This document shows, piece after piece, positions 1 through 7,339 of a DNA stretch of 30,811 bases. The notes beneath the pieces are model-generated. The model did no database searches. It was not told where the DNA came from and saw only the letters and a program-made list of their open reading frames with translations. A program made the position numbers and the translations under genes. Source of the DNA: CAYVMX01 sp964452725 (GTDB taxonomy: Bacteria > Patescibacteriota > Gracilibacteria > JAHISY01); assembly GCA_964452725.1 (NCBI GenBank), contig CAYVMX010000013.1, forward strand, positions 1 to 30,811, given 5' to 3'. The first letter of the stretch is position 1; every line of letters begins with the position of its first letter.

Positions 1-10
1 CACACAGCCA

Positions 11-38
11 CACCAAAACCTCCTCGCCGTGCGGGGAG
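11..38 (-). terminator. Probable terminator of tmRNA
   Basis: An 8-bp perfect stem (20-27 with 31-38, 3-nt loop) lies about 10 nt beyond the CCA end of the tmRNA. On the minus strand the stem is followed by G-GTTTTGG, a short and interrupted T-run, so it is a weak-looking intrinsic terminator. Its position just after the mature 3' end is what supports the call. Confidence 0.6.
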
Positions 39-48
39 AACATTTGTC

Positions 49-479
49 TGGTGGAGGTGCCGAGAATCGAACTCGGGTCCAAAGAGTCGTGCGCGAGCCG
101 TGTACAATCTTAGTTCGTTTTGGAATTTCAATGTTTGGATAGAAAGCGAACAAAAAGCCCAAACATCTAAGCTCGAAAGTTTAACTAGTTTGTCGAGCAT
201 TCAAACTAGCGAACCTGCTAAAAGGCTACTCTACGATCAGCAGGTGAACCGGTAAAGTAGACGACCGAGGTAAAAGTCGGTCGGTTTGGGTTAGGCAGCG
301 TATGCGAGAGCCGGAGCAAAAGTCGGAACTTCTACTTTGGCAGCAAGGCTGCGGAGCGCACGTTGTGCGCGAGCAAATGGTTTAGCATTTGTGTGTGACT
401 GTCGGATATGACGGGAGCCAGTCATCCCGTGATTGCGGTTTCGTACCCGAAGATCCCTTTGTCGAGGCCTGTCACCCCC
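49..479 (-). ncRNA. ssrA: tmRNA (transfer-messenger RNA)
   Basis: tmRNA rescues stalled ribosomes: with SmpB it enters the A site as an alanyl-tRNA mimic, then templates a degradation tag. The 5' end GGGGGTG (479-473) pairs with CACCTCC before the encoded ACCA (52-49), closing the tRNA-like acceptor stem. A T-arm with TTCGATT loop lies at about 60-80, and the 5' part has the conserved GGCCTCGAC and GGGTACGAAACC blocks. Pseudoknot-type stems are visible in the 3' half, for example ATGTTTGG/CCAAACAT and CTAGTTTG/CAAACTAG. The tag frame ends at TAA (291-293) with ...ALAYAA, a typical protease-recognised C terminus. Read back to AAT at 387-389 the tag has 32 codons. The exact resume codon is uncertain: the frame stays open further upstream and the usual AGTC just before the resume codon sits out of frame. 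The 431-nt length is on the long side because of the tag. It is a one-piece tmRNA, not permuted. Confidence 0.95.
291..389 (-). other. tmRNA proteolysis-tag reading frame
   Basis: This is the internal mRNA-like part of the tmRNA. It encodes about 32 residues, beginning near NAKPFARAQ and ending PALAYAA, then TAA. It is longer than common tags of 10-27 residues and carries five basic residues in its first two thirds (K, R, R, R, K), with a hydrophobic Ala-rich end. The start is approximate; GCT at 384-386 (Ala) and ACA at 390-392 are alternatives. Confidence 0.75.
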
Positions 480-488
480 AAATCTAGG

Positions 489-521
489 CGTGAAAGGAAA
501 CCTTGTCGGTTTCCTCTCACG
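489..521. repeat. Hairpin upstream of the tmRNA 5' end
   Basis: Inverted repeat: 489-502 pairs with 508-521 around a 5-nt loop (503-507), 13 pairs with one mismatch. It begins 10 nt upstream of the mature tmRNA 5' end on the minus strand, so in a minus-strand transcript it would sit in the tmRNA precursor leader. Function unknown. Confidence 0.6.
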
Positions 522-523
522 GG

Positions 524-673
524 CTCTCTTTCCCTTCAAAGTCTTCACGAAATGTTTTGCTTCGCTTAGGTTCGTCTTTGGCTACAGCTGGTACATGCCC
601 AGCTCCGCCAAAGACTACACGCGCTCCACAAAAATTTCGTTCAGGCTTTTGTAGGTTTTTTTACAAAAGAGAG
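524..673. repeat. Nested inverted-repeat element between tmRNA and lysJ
   Basis: This gene-free stretch folds as nested stems: 524-531 with 666-673 (8 bp perfect); 537-559 with 629-651 (about 20 pairs, a 2-nt mismatch and two bulges); 574-581 with 608-615 (8 bp perfect); and an apical 586-591 with 599-604 (6 bp perfect). A competing hairpin, 646-653 with 662-669 (8 bp), would break the base of the middle stem. One G-U pair (542-645) would be an A-C mismatch on the minus strand, a slight hint that any RNA is read from the plus strand. I recognise no known riboswitch or T-box motif. It could be a structured leader, part of a tmRNA precursor, or a relic of a miniature inverted-repeat element. 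Confidence 0.55.
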
Positions 674-691
674 GATTTATTTTGGTCGGAA

Positions 692-720
692 TTGTTAAGG
701 AGCGTCTTTTACGATAACAT
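692..720 (+). promoter_or_regulatory. Candidate lysJ promoter
   Basis: TTGTTA (692-697), a 17-nt spacer and TAACAT (715-720) give a sigma70-like promoter. Transcription would start about 20 nt before the lysJ ATG, leaving a short leader that includes the AAGG ribosome-binding site. On the opposite strand a perfect TATAAT (724-719) with no good -35 could start a tmRNA precursor. Confidence 0.45.
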
Positions 721-745
721 TATATTACTTTATTTGCAAGGTTTT

Positions 746-1903
746 ATGAATGATCCCAAGAAAGAGTTCGAGTTGTCTGCGGGGACTTTTACGCCGACCG
801 ATCTCGCGATTGTCTCGGGTGCGGGTGCTTCTGTGAAGGATAGCACTGGCAAGGAGTACATCGACTGTGTCGGTGGGCACGGTGTGGCGAGTGTTGGTCA
901 TGGGAATCCAAAAGTTGCGATAGCAGTTCAAAAAGCGTGGCAGAACTATGCTTTCACTACTGCACGTCACCCACATGAGATTCGACAGCAGTTTTTGACC
1001 AAGCTGGCAGAGAAGATGCCAAATGGAGTTAATAAATTTTTCCTTTCTAGCTCTGGTGCGGAGGCAAATGAAGCTGCGCTCAAGTTCGCACGACTGGCAA
1101 CGGGTCGGACACAGATCCTCGCGGCGAAGCGGGGTTTTCACGGACGGACTTTTGGGGCGCTATCAGCGACGTGGCGACCAGAGTTTCGTCAGCCTTTCGA
1201 GCCGCTCGTACCCGACTTCGATTTCTTCGCGTTCAACAAAGCTGAGACTCTAGCGGAAAAAATCTCGGACAAGACAGCAGCGGTGATTCTGGAAGTTATT
1301 CAAGGTGAGGGCGGTGTGTATGTTGCTGAGCCAGAATTTTTGAAACAAATGCGAAAGCTCTGTGATGAGCACGGTGCGTTGCTGATTTTGGACGAAGTGC
1401 AGACAGGAGTCTGTCGCACTGGTCGGTTCCTCGCGCTGGAGCACTTTGGTATTCAGCCAGATATCGTTACAATGGCAAAAGCTTTGGCAGGTGGTTATCC
1501 GATCGGTGTAACCGCTATTCGTCACGATCTCTTCAAAACTCCACCACGAGGACTCCACAACACAACTTTCGGTGGCTCAGCGCCAGCTTGTGCGGCTGCG
1601 CTAGCAGTGCTGGAGTTTTGCGAATCAGAAAAATTGGCAGAGCAGGCGGCTGAGAAAGGTGTGTGGCTCAAGGCAGAACTTGAAAAGATTGATTCGCCAA
1701 AGATCAAAGAAGTGCGAGGATTAGGACTGATGTTGGCTGTCGAACTCACTGTGCCAGCGATGCCGATCGTCGCCGCGCTGAAAGAAGTGGGAGTTTTGGT
1801 ACTACCAGCTGGTCCGAAGACTATCCGACTACTGCCACCACTGGTGATCGCACAGGTACAGCTAGAGGAGGTTGTGAAGCAGCTAGCCGAAGCGCTAAAA
1901 TAA
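746..1903 (+). CDS. lysJ: LysW-aminoadipate-semialdehyde/ornithine-type aminotransferase (LysJ/ArgD family)
   Basis: A class III PLP aminotransferase of 385 residues, matching the acetylornithine/LysJ family length. In the LysW-carrier pathway LysJ transfers an amino group from glutamate to the carrier-bound semialdehyde of lysine or ornithine synthesis. Visible motifs are the SGAEAN phosphate-binding loop (103-108), the FHGR segment near 131, LDEVQTG with the PLP-ring aspartate D216, MAKALAGG with the Schiff-base lysine K245, and TFGGSAPACAAA in the substrate/phosphate region. GVCRTG replaces the more usual GVGRTG. The frame is open upstream to 503, but ATG 746 is preceded at 5-nt spacing by AAGG (738-741), one of the few Shine-Dalgarno-like sites here, and family homology starts after it. 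lysK follows 7 nt downstream; that partner favours LysJ over a stand-alone ArgD. LysW and the earlier enzymes are not in the window. Confidence 0.85.
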   Translation: MNDPKKEFELSAGTFTPTDLAIVSGAGASVKDSTGKEYIDCVGGHGVASVGHGNPKVAIAVQKAWQNYAFTTARHPHEIRQQFLTKLAEKMPNGVNKFFLSSSGAEANEAALKFARLATGRTQILAAKRGFHGRTFGALSATWRPEFRQPFEPLVPDFDFFAFNKAETLAEKISDKTAAVILEVIQGEGGVYVAEPEFLKQMRKLCDEHGALLILDEVQTGVCRTGRFLALEHFGIQPDIVTMAKALAGGYPIGVTAIRHDLFKTPPRGLHNTTFGGSAPACAAALAVLEFCESEKLAEQAAEKGVWLKAELEKIDSPKIKEVRGLGLMLAVELTVPAMPIVAALKEVGVLVLPAGPKTIRLLPPLVIAQVQLEEVVKQLAEALK

Positions 1904-1910
1904 CCCTCTC

Positions 1911-2972
1911 ATGACTCCTCAAGAATTCCTCACTCAGCTCGTCAAGATTTACTCACCTAGCAGCGAAGAAAAACAGGTGACCAAATTCATCGTGGAGCAG
2001 GGCGAAGCACTGGGGTTCACGACTGCGGATGTCGACGAGTCTGGCAACGCGATCCTCACGATCGGCTCAGGGACAAAGGAGGTTGTGTTGCTCGGACATA
2101 TCGACACTGTACCAGGGGATTTGCCTGTCAAAGTTGAAAAGAATGTATTGCACGGTAGGGGTTCGGTCGATGCCAAAGGACCATTTGCCACTTTTGTTTT
2201 TGCAGCATTAGCCGCAGCACCACAATTAAAAAATATCAAAATCACCGTCGTTGGTGCAGTAGAAGAAGAGACTGGTGGTAGAGGTGCTCAAGAACTAATA
2301 AAACGGATAGAACCCGCTGCGGCGATCATCGGCGAGCCGAGCGACTGGGAAGGAGTTACGCTCGGCTACAAAGGCCTGCTCGTACTGGAATACTCCCAGA
2401 GTAAAACCGCGACACACTCAGCCAACATGAGTACACAAAACGTGATCGAAGATGGAGTTGTCTTCGTCGAGCAAATTCGCAAATATGCCAAAGAGTTCAA
2501 CGAAGACAAAGGTGCGTGGGGTGGGCTGCAGTACAGAATCGAAAAATTCGACTTTAGTGAGACTGAGGGTATTGAGCAGCTCCAAGTACGGGTGAAGTTC
2601 CGAACACCGCTGGGTTACAATCATGAGCAGCTCAAGCAATTCATCACTAGTATTCAGAGCAGTGGAAAAGTAGAGTATTTAGCTAGCTGGGGGACAACAG
2701 AAGCCTGCCTCGCACCGAAAAATACACCGGTTGTCCGAGCCTTCCTCAAGTCTATTCGAATAGCTGGCGGTACGCCAAAGTTCAAAGTCAAAACTGGTAC
2801 GGCAGATATGAATACTTTTCTAAAGGCTTTTCCTACTGTACCGATGGTGAGCTACGGTCCGGGGGACAGCACGCTCGACCATACACCCGAGGAGCGACTT
2901 GATCTCACTGAGTATGAGCAGGCGATTGAGGTATTGACTGGTGTTTTGTTAGAGCTGGACAAAACACTTTAA
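1911..2972 (+). CDS. lysK: LysW-lysine/ornithine hydrolase (M20 family metallopeptidase)
   Basis: A 353-residue M20/ArgE-like zinc carboxypeptidase. LysK releases lysine (or ornithine) from the C-terminal glutamate of the carrier protein LysW, the last step of the pathway. Metal and catalytic motifs: LGHIDTVPG (H63, D65), GRGSVDAKGP (bridging D87), EEETGG (catalytic and metal Glu near 118-120), GEPSDWEG (E142) and a late SxLDHTPEE histidine near 324. The GEPSDW and GYKG segments are typical of LysK rather than of DapE or ArgE. It follows lysJ after 7 nt and is presumably co-transcribed. No Shine-Dalgarno precedes the ATG; a TAAAAT (1896-1901, inside the lysJ stop region) lies 9 nt upstream. 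Substrate (lysine, ornithine or both) cannot be settled from sequence alone. Confidence 0.87.
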   Translation: MTPQEFLTQLVKIYSPSSEEKQVTKFIVEQGEALGFTTADVDESGNAILTIGSGTKEVVLLGHIDTVPGDLPVKVEKNVLHGRGSVDAKGPFATFVFAALAAAPQLKNIKITVVGAVEEETGGRGAQELIKRIEPAAAIIGEPSDWEGVTLGYKGLLVLEYSQSKTATHSANMSTQNVIEDGVVFVEQIRKYAKEFNEDKGAWGGLQYRIEKFDFSETEGIEQLQVRVKFRTPLGYNHEQLKQFITSIQSSGKVEYLASWGTTEACLAPKNTPVVRAFLKSIRIAGGTPKFKVKTGTADMNTFLKAFPTVPMVSYGPGDSTLDHTPEERLDLTEYEQAIEVLTGVLLELDKTL

Positions 2973-2996
2973 GAGCAGGTTTTGTGCTCAATGCGC

Positions 2997-3025
2997 TTGT
3001 CAGGTGTAGTTTTTTTGCTTAAAAT
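2997..3025 (+). promoter_or_regulatory. Candidate hppA promoter
   Basis: TTGTCA (2997-3002), a 17-nt T-rich spacer and TAAAAT (3020-3025) give a good sigma70-type match in the lysK-hppA gap. The predicted transcript start near 3032 leaves a leader of about 50 nt before ATG 3083. Confidence 0.6.
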
Positions 3026-3082
3026 CACACCACTTTATTTTTATTCACCAGTGGGCAGTTGCTCGCACTAACCCTCTTACTC

Positions 3083-5131
3083 ATGGACTATCTCCTCGAT
3101 AACATCGTACTGGCTAGCATCGGCGCAGCAGCATTTGCGATTCTTTTTGCGATTGTCACGATCTTCCGTGTGATCAAAGCACCTGCCGGCGACGAAAAAA
3201 TGCAGATCATCGCTCGCCATATTCAAGAAGGTGCGAGTGCTTATCTACACCGTCAGTATTCAGTGATTTCAGTGTTCGCGATTTTGATTTTTATTGCGTT
3301 GGCATTTCTCATGCCAAATGGCTGGAATCTCGCGATTGGTTTCCTTGCTGGTGCTATCCTCTCTGGTACGGCTGGCTATATCGGCATGTCAGTCTCTGTC
3401 CGCGCCAATGTCCGTACGACTGAGGCTGCCAAAAAAGGTTTAAAAGAAGCACTCGCAGTCGCTTTCAATGGCGGCGCGGTGACAGGTTTCTTCGTTGTTG
3501 GTTTGGCGCTCGGCGGTGTCGCTGGTTTTTATTACTATCTTACAGAGTTCGCTGGACTTGAGATATTGCAGGCAACGGAGGCACTCGTCGGATTTGGATT
3601 CGGTGCTTCACTGATCTCGCTCTTTGCGCGTCTAGGTGGTGGTATCTATACCAAGGCAGCGGATGTCGGTGCTGATCTAGTAGGCAAGGTCGAGGCTGGT
3701 ATCCCCGAAGATGACCCTCGTAATCCTGCGACGATCGCAGACAACGTCGGTGACAACGTCGGTGACTGTGCCGGTATGGGTGCGGATCTCTTCGAGACTT
3801 ACGCAGTCACGACTATCGCTGCTATGATCCTCGCTGCACTTAGTCTCGGTGGTACATCAGGTGTGACCGAAAACCATGTCTTATTGCCACTGGCGATCGG
3901 TGCGGCATCTGTGCTTGCGACTTTCATCGGTGTGTTCTTCGTCCGCGGCAGCCACATTATGTTTGCTTTGTACAAGGGTACATTTGTCTCGGGGATCCTC
4001 GCTGCTATTGCTTTTTACTATATCAATACTGCCATGGGGTTGGACATCGGTATCTTCTACGCTGGTCTAGTCGGCTATATCATCACAATCGCGCTCATTT
4101 TCATCACGGAGTACTACACTTCTACAGTTTTTGCCCCTGTGCGCGGTATTGCCAAAGCCAGTGAGACTGGTGCGGGTACCAACATCATCGAAGGTATAGC
4201 TGTCGGTCTCAAATCTACACTCTGGCCAACACTCATCATCGTAGCTGGCATCATTGCAGCTTATTCATTTGCTGAGTTGTATGGTATCGCGATCGCGGCT
4301 GTCGCCATGCTGAGCATGACGGGTATGGTCATCGCTATGGATTCCTACGGTCCGATCACAGACAATGCTGGTGGAATCGCCGAAATGACCAATCAGCCTC
4401 CAGAAGTCCGCAAAACTACTGATGCGCTCGATGCTGTAGGCAACACGACCAAGGCAGTGACCAAAGGTTACGCAGTCGGTAGTGCTGCTCTCGGAGCACT
4501 CGTACTTTTCCAAGCTTACAAAGACACACTTTTCGCAAACAATCCGGCTGGTGACTTTAGTTTCTCGCTTTCCGATCCCAATATCCTCGTCGGTCTCCTG
4601 CTCGGTGCATTATTGCCTTTCATTTTCTCAGCTTTTTGTATGCAGGCTGTCGGTCGTGCTGCCAATGCGGTAGTGCGAGAGGTTCGTCGTCAGTTTCGTG
4701 AGATCAAAGGTATCATGGACGGTACGGGTACACCCGAGTACGGCAAATGTGTGGATATCGTCACCAAAGCGGCCCTAGTCGAGATGATTGCCCCAGCATT
4801 ACTTGCAGTAACTGCTCCGTTGCTAGTCGGCTATTTCCTCGGACCTGTCGTACTAGCTGGTCTGCTCATCGGTGTGATCGTCTCTGGTCTGCTGCTCGCG
4901 CTCATGATGGCCAACGGCGGCGGTGCGTGGGACAATGCGAAGAAGTATATCGAAGATGGTAACTATGGCGGTAAAGGTAGCGAAGCGCATAAGGCCGCTA
5001 TCGTAGGTGACACTGTCGGTGATCCTTACAAGGATACAGCTGGTCCAGCGATCAATGCGCTAATCAAGGTGATCAACACGATCGCGCTAATCCTCGCCAC
5101 TGTGATTGCTAGTTCTACTAGTATTCTCTAA
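3083..5131 (+). CDS. hppA: K+-independent membrane-bound proton-translocating pyrophosphatase
   Basis: An integral membrane pyrophosphatase of 682 residues with about 16 helices; it hydrolyses pyrophosphate and exports protons. The Mg-PPi binding signature EDDPRNPATIADN then DNVGDNVGDCAG (about 220-231) is intact, as is the late GDTVGDPYKDTAGP motif. The diagnostic position reads GNTTKAVT with Lys457 and Thr460, the K+-independent signature (K+-dependent enzymes have Ala there), and K+-independent members are proton pumps. ATG 3083 is chosen: a TTG at 3059 is in frame but adds only eight weak residues. It is a single-gene unit with its own promoter-like site and a strong terminator. It would recover energy from pyrophosphate released by biosynthesis and nucleotide turnover. 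Confidence 0.95.
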   Translation: MDYLLDNIVLASIGAAAFAILFAIVTIFRVIKAPAGDEKMQIIARHIQEGASAYLHRQYSVISVFAILIFIALAFLMPNGWNLAIGFLAGAILSGTAGYIGMSVSVRANVRTTEAAKKGLKEALAVAFNGGAVTGFFVVGLALGGVAGFYYYLTEFAGLEILQATEALVGFGFGASLISLFARLGGGIYTKAADVGADLVGKVEAGIPEDDPRNPATIADNVGDNVGDCAGMGADLFETYAVTTIAAMILAALSLGGTSGVTENHVLLPLAIGAASVLATFIGVFFVRGSHIMFALYKGTFVSGILAAIAFYYINTAMGLDIGIFYAGLVGYIITIALIFITEYYTSTVFAPVRGIAKASETGAGTNIIEGIAVGLKSTLWPTLIIVAGIIAAYSFAELYGIAIAAVAMLSMTGMVIAMDSYGPITDNAGGIAEMTNQPPEVRKTTDALDAVGNTTKAVTKGYAVGSAALGALVLFQAYKDTLFANNPAGDFSFSLSDPNILVGLLLGALLPFIFSAFCMQAVGRAANAVVREVRRQFREIKGIMDGTGTPEYGKCVDIVTKAALVEMIAPALLAVTAPLLVGYFLGPVVLAGLLIGVIVSGLLLALMMANGGGAWDNAKKYIEDGNYGGKGSEAHKAAIVGDTVGDPYKDTAGPAINALIKVINTIALILATVIASSTSIL

Positions 5132-5158
5132 GGTAATTTTTGAATTCAAAATAAGAAG

Positions 5159-5187
5159 CCCACACCAAAAGTGTGGGTTTTTTATTT
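5159..5187 (+). terminator. Rho-independent terminator of hppA
   Basis: CCCACAC (5159-5165), a CAAAA loop and GTGTGGG (5171-5177), followed by TTTTTTATTTT. A perfect 7-bp GC-rich stem with a long T-tract, 28 nt after the hppA stop. Confidence 0.92.
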
Positions 5188-5192
5188 TAGAT

Positions 5193-5221
5193 TTGACTAT
5201 ACAAAATGATTGTACTAATAT
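5193..5221 (+). promoter_or_regulatory. fur operon promoter
   Basis: TTGACT (5193-5198), a 17-nt spacer and TAATAT (5216-5221) form one of the clearest sigma70 promoters in the window. It sits directly between the hppA terminator and the Fur box; predicted start near 5228, 22 nt before the fur ATG, with no Shine-Dalgarno in the leader. Confidence 0.8.
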
Positions 5222-5240
5222 GATAATGATTCTCATTTTC
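5222..5240 (+). promoter_or_regulatory. Fur box operator
   Basis: GATAATGATTCTCATTTTC matches the classical 19-bp Fur consensus GATAATGATAATCATTATC at 16 of 19 positions. It abuts the -10 box and covers the expected transcription start, the standard arrangement for iron-dependent repression, so fur and the downstream permease gene are probably repressed by Fur when iron is sufficient. Confidence 0.87.
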
Positions 5241-5249
5241 AATTAAATT

Positions 5250-5648
5250 ATGACTGCTGCGATACTGCGTCAAACTACTGCCCGCGATCAAATCTGGAGA
5301 GCATTACAACGTAGCCATCGGCATCTCTCAGCGATGGAGCTTTATTCTTTGTTTCAGCGCAGCAAAGTTAAGATCGGGTTAGCAACTATTTATCGAGGAT
5401 TAGCCTTCCTTACTCAGCGTGGACTAGTAGCCAGACAAGCATTCGCCAGAGAAGAGGCGCGCTACGAGGTAGTCGATGCTGCGACACATCATGACCACTT
5501 GATCTGTGAAAAGTGTGGCACGATCGTCGAGTTTGAAAATGATACGATTGAGCAACTTCAAAAAGAAATTGCCAAGCAATATGGTTTCGAGCTGACTTCT
5601 CATCAGCTCAATCTTTTTGGTCAATGTCGAAAATGCCAAGCTAAGTAG
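5250..5648 (+). CDS. fur: Ferric uptake regulator family repressor
   Basis: A 132-residue Fur-family metal-responsive repressor. The N-terminal winged helix carries the recognition-helix signature ATIYRGL (45-51). The dimerisation/metal domain has HHDH (80-83), CEKC (C86, C89), H118 and a C-terminal CRKC (C126, C129), i.e. the regulatory metal site and a four-cysteine structural zinc site. The adjoining near-consensus Fur box and iron-permease gene favour iron-sensing Fur over Zur or PerR. The C terminus is short, ending three residues after the last Cys. ATG 5250 has no Shine-Dalgarno. FTR1 starts 24 nt downstream, so the two are likely one autoregulated operon. Confidence 0.93.
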   Translation: MTAAILRQTTARDQIWRALQRSHRHLSAMELYSLFQRSKVKIGLATIYRGLAFLTQRGLVARQAFAREEARYEVVDAATHHDHLICEKCGTIVEFENDTIEQLQKEIAKQYGFELTSHQLNLFGQCRKCQAK

Positions 5649-5672
5649 TTTTATTTTTTTAATCTTTCAATT

Positions 5673-6464
5673 ATGCTCGCTGCTTTTCTGATTACATTCC
5701 GTGAGGCGTTGGAGGCTGTACTGGTGATCGGAGTCATCATTACATTGCTAAAAAAGCTGAAGCAGCCGATACTTGTCCGTGAAGTGTGGTGGGGCATGAT
5801 AGCAGCTCTGATTACTTCTGTTGCTATTGGTTATGGTATTTCTGAGTTGCTTGGTGGTTTGACAGACTATGCGAGAGAGCTACTCGAAGGTAGCCTAATG
5901 CTACTTGCAGTAGCATTACTGACAGTGATGATTTTTTGGTTGGCACGACAGGAGAGTGTGGCTGAGCGGCTACGAATACGAGTCGCTGAAAAAATCACAC
6001 AGCAGGTTAAGCTAGGTGTGGCAGCTGTCGCGTTTTTTTCTGTATTGCGTGAAGGTATTGAGACAGTGATTTTTCTCTTTGCTGCTAGTCAGCTCGATCC
6101 AGTTGGCGCATTTCAAGGTTTTCTCACTGGCATACTTGGTGCGATTTCTATTGGTTATATTTTCTTTGCGGGGTTGTCATGTGCTCCACTACGGCGGTTT
6201 TTTCAAATCACTAATGTTTTGCTTTTACTATTTGCAGCAGGTGTAGCTGCGAATGCTATTGGTGTACTTCAGGGTATCGGGTTATTACCTTTTGGGCTTA
6301 TGGAGCTTTACAATCTACAGACAGCCCTAAATGATCATGAACTGCCAGGATTAATTTTCCGTGCCCTCTTTGGCTACAATGATAATCCGACCGTGCTGGA
6401 GTTATTGGTATATTTGACGTATATCGTACCGGTCGGTGCACTGCTCTGGCGTAGGACGCGATAA
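5673..6464 (+). CDS. FTR1-family high-affinity iron permease
   Basis: A 263-residue membrane protein with about seven helices of the FTR1/EfeU family, which moves iron across the cytoplasmic membrane. Both iron-coordinating motifs are present: REALE in helix 1 (10-14) and REGIE in helix 4 (126-130); the second departs from REXLE by I for L. No EfeO, EfeB or multicopper-oxidase gene adjoins, so the ferroxidase partner is elsewhere or absent. It lies downstream of fur and its Fur box, so iron-regulated expression is expected. Start ATG 5673 has no Shine-Dalgarno; the REALE motif ten residues in fits the family N terminus. Confidence 0.9.
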   Translation: MLAAFLITFREALEAVLVIGVIITLLKKLKQPILVREVWWGMIAALITSVAIGYGISELLGGLTDYARELLEGSLMLLAVALLTVMIFWLARQESVAERLRIRVAEKITQQVKLGVAAVAFFSVLREGIETVIFLFAASQLDPVGAFQGFLTGILGAISIGYIFFAGLSCAPLRRFFQITNVLLLLFAAGVAANAIGVLQGIGLLPFGLMELYNLQTALNDHELPGLIFRALFGYNDNPTVLELLVYLTYIVPVGALLWRRTR

Positions 6465-6473
6465 AACGCCATC

Positions 6474-6482
6474 TGCTAAAAT
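6474..6482 (+). promoter_or_regulatory. Extended -10 box before ubiA-like gene
   Basis: TGCTAAAAT lies in the 26-nt gap after the FTR1 gene, ending 8 nt before ATG 6491. That distance puts the transcription start at or very near the start codon (leaderless). No convincing -35, as expected for an extended -10. The identical nonamer precedes pyrH and pgk. Confidence 0.5.
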
Positions 6483-6490
6483 AGTAAGTA

Positions 6491-7339
6491 ATGCTAATCG
6501 CCTTGCTCACCTCGCTTCGTCCACGTCAATGGCTCAAGAATATTTTCGTTTTTGTGCCACTAGTTTTTGCACAGCAGTTTACAGACTCAACGACGGTATG
6601 GTTAGTAGTGGCAGCATTTTCTATTTTTTCACTCGCAGCGAGTAGTACTTACCTGCTCAATGATGTACTAGATCGCGCAGATGATCGTACTCATCCCAAG
6701 AAGAGATTTCGTCCAATCGCTGCCGGTGAGTTGTCTGTTTCTGTGGCGCTATCAGTGGCAGCAGTTTTGACTATTATCGCAGTCAGTTGGGCATATAGTT
6801 TGAATCAGGCTCTGGCGGAGATTGTCAGTGGCTACATTGCTTTTATGTTGAGCTATTCTTTACTGCTCAAGCATGTTTTTTTGCTAGATGTGGTTACGAT
6901 TGCTTTTGGTTTTGTTTTACGTGTGATGGCGGGCTCAGTGGTGATTGGGGTCTCACCGAGTGAATGGCTGATTTTACTGACATTTACGCTTACATTATTG
7001 CTTGCTGTCGGCAAGCGCGAACAAGAGCTACGTCATCGTGGTGAAGTTGCACGGACAACATTGGTGCGTTATAACTTGTCGCATCTGGAGGTTGCACTGG
7101 CGCTGCTTACTTTTGGTACTTTCCTTGCTTATACTTCTTATACATTACTTGCTGCGCCATCACTTTGGCTGGTTTTGACAGTACCGTTTGCTGGCTGGGG
7201 TCTCTGGCGGTATCTTACGCTGCTCAAAGGTGAGGTGGCACAGGAAAATCCTGAGAATCTGATCTTTACTGATAAACAGTTTGCTGTAGCAGTACTTGGA
7301 TTTATTATTACAGCAGTTTTGGTTTTAGCTTTGGTTTAG
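6491..7339 (+). CDS. UbiA-family prenyltransferase, decaprenyl-phosphate phosphoribosyltransferase-like
   Basis: A 282-residue polytopic membrane enzyme. The N-terminal LRPRQWLKNIFVF and the NDVLDRADD motif (57-65) followed by HPKKRFRPIAAG match the UbiA branch exemplified by mycobacterial Rv3806c. That enzyme transfers phosphoribose from PRPP to polyprenyl phosphate, the first committed step to polyprenyl-phosphoryl arabinose/ribose, a lipid-linked sugar donor. The conserved KRxRPIA segment and aspartates that bind PRPP/Mg are intact. The stop TAG directly abuts the ATG of the glycosyltransferase gene, so the two are translationally linked. An alternative is another UbiA activity, but the LRPRQWxKN start is strongly typical of this subfamily. 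DprE1/DprE2-type epimerases are not in the window. Confidence 0.82.
   Translation: MLIALLTSLRPRQWLKNIFVFVPLVFAQQFTDSTTVWLVVAAFSIFSLAASSTYLLNDVLDRADDRTHPKKRFRPIAAGELSVSVALSVAAVLTIIAVSWAYSLNQALAEIVSGYIAFMLSYSLLLKHVFLLDVVTIAFGFVLRVMAGSVVIGVSPSEWLILLTFTLTLLLAVGKREQELRHRGEVARTTLVRYNLSHLEVALALLTFGTFLAYTSYTLLAAPSLWLVLTVPFAGWGLWRYLTLLKGEVAQENPENLIFTDKQFAVAVLGFIITAVLVLALV

Noticed and set aside
384..445. GGGATGACTGG / CCCGTCATATCC in the tmRNA 5' part as another dispersed palindrome
   Set aside because: It falls where tmRNA normally forms helix P2/pseudoknot 1, so pairing there is expected from tmRNA structure.
291..548. 85-residue ORF at the window start as a protein gene
   Set aside because: It runs through the tmRNA 5' domain; only its last part is translated, as the tmRNA tag.
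2974..2990. GAGCA...TGCTC hairpin after lysK as terminator
   Set aside because: Only a 5-bp stem and no T-run follows directly, so termination there is not supported.
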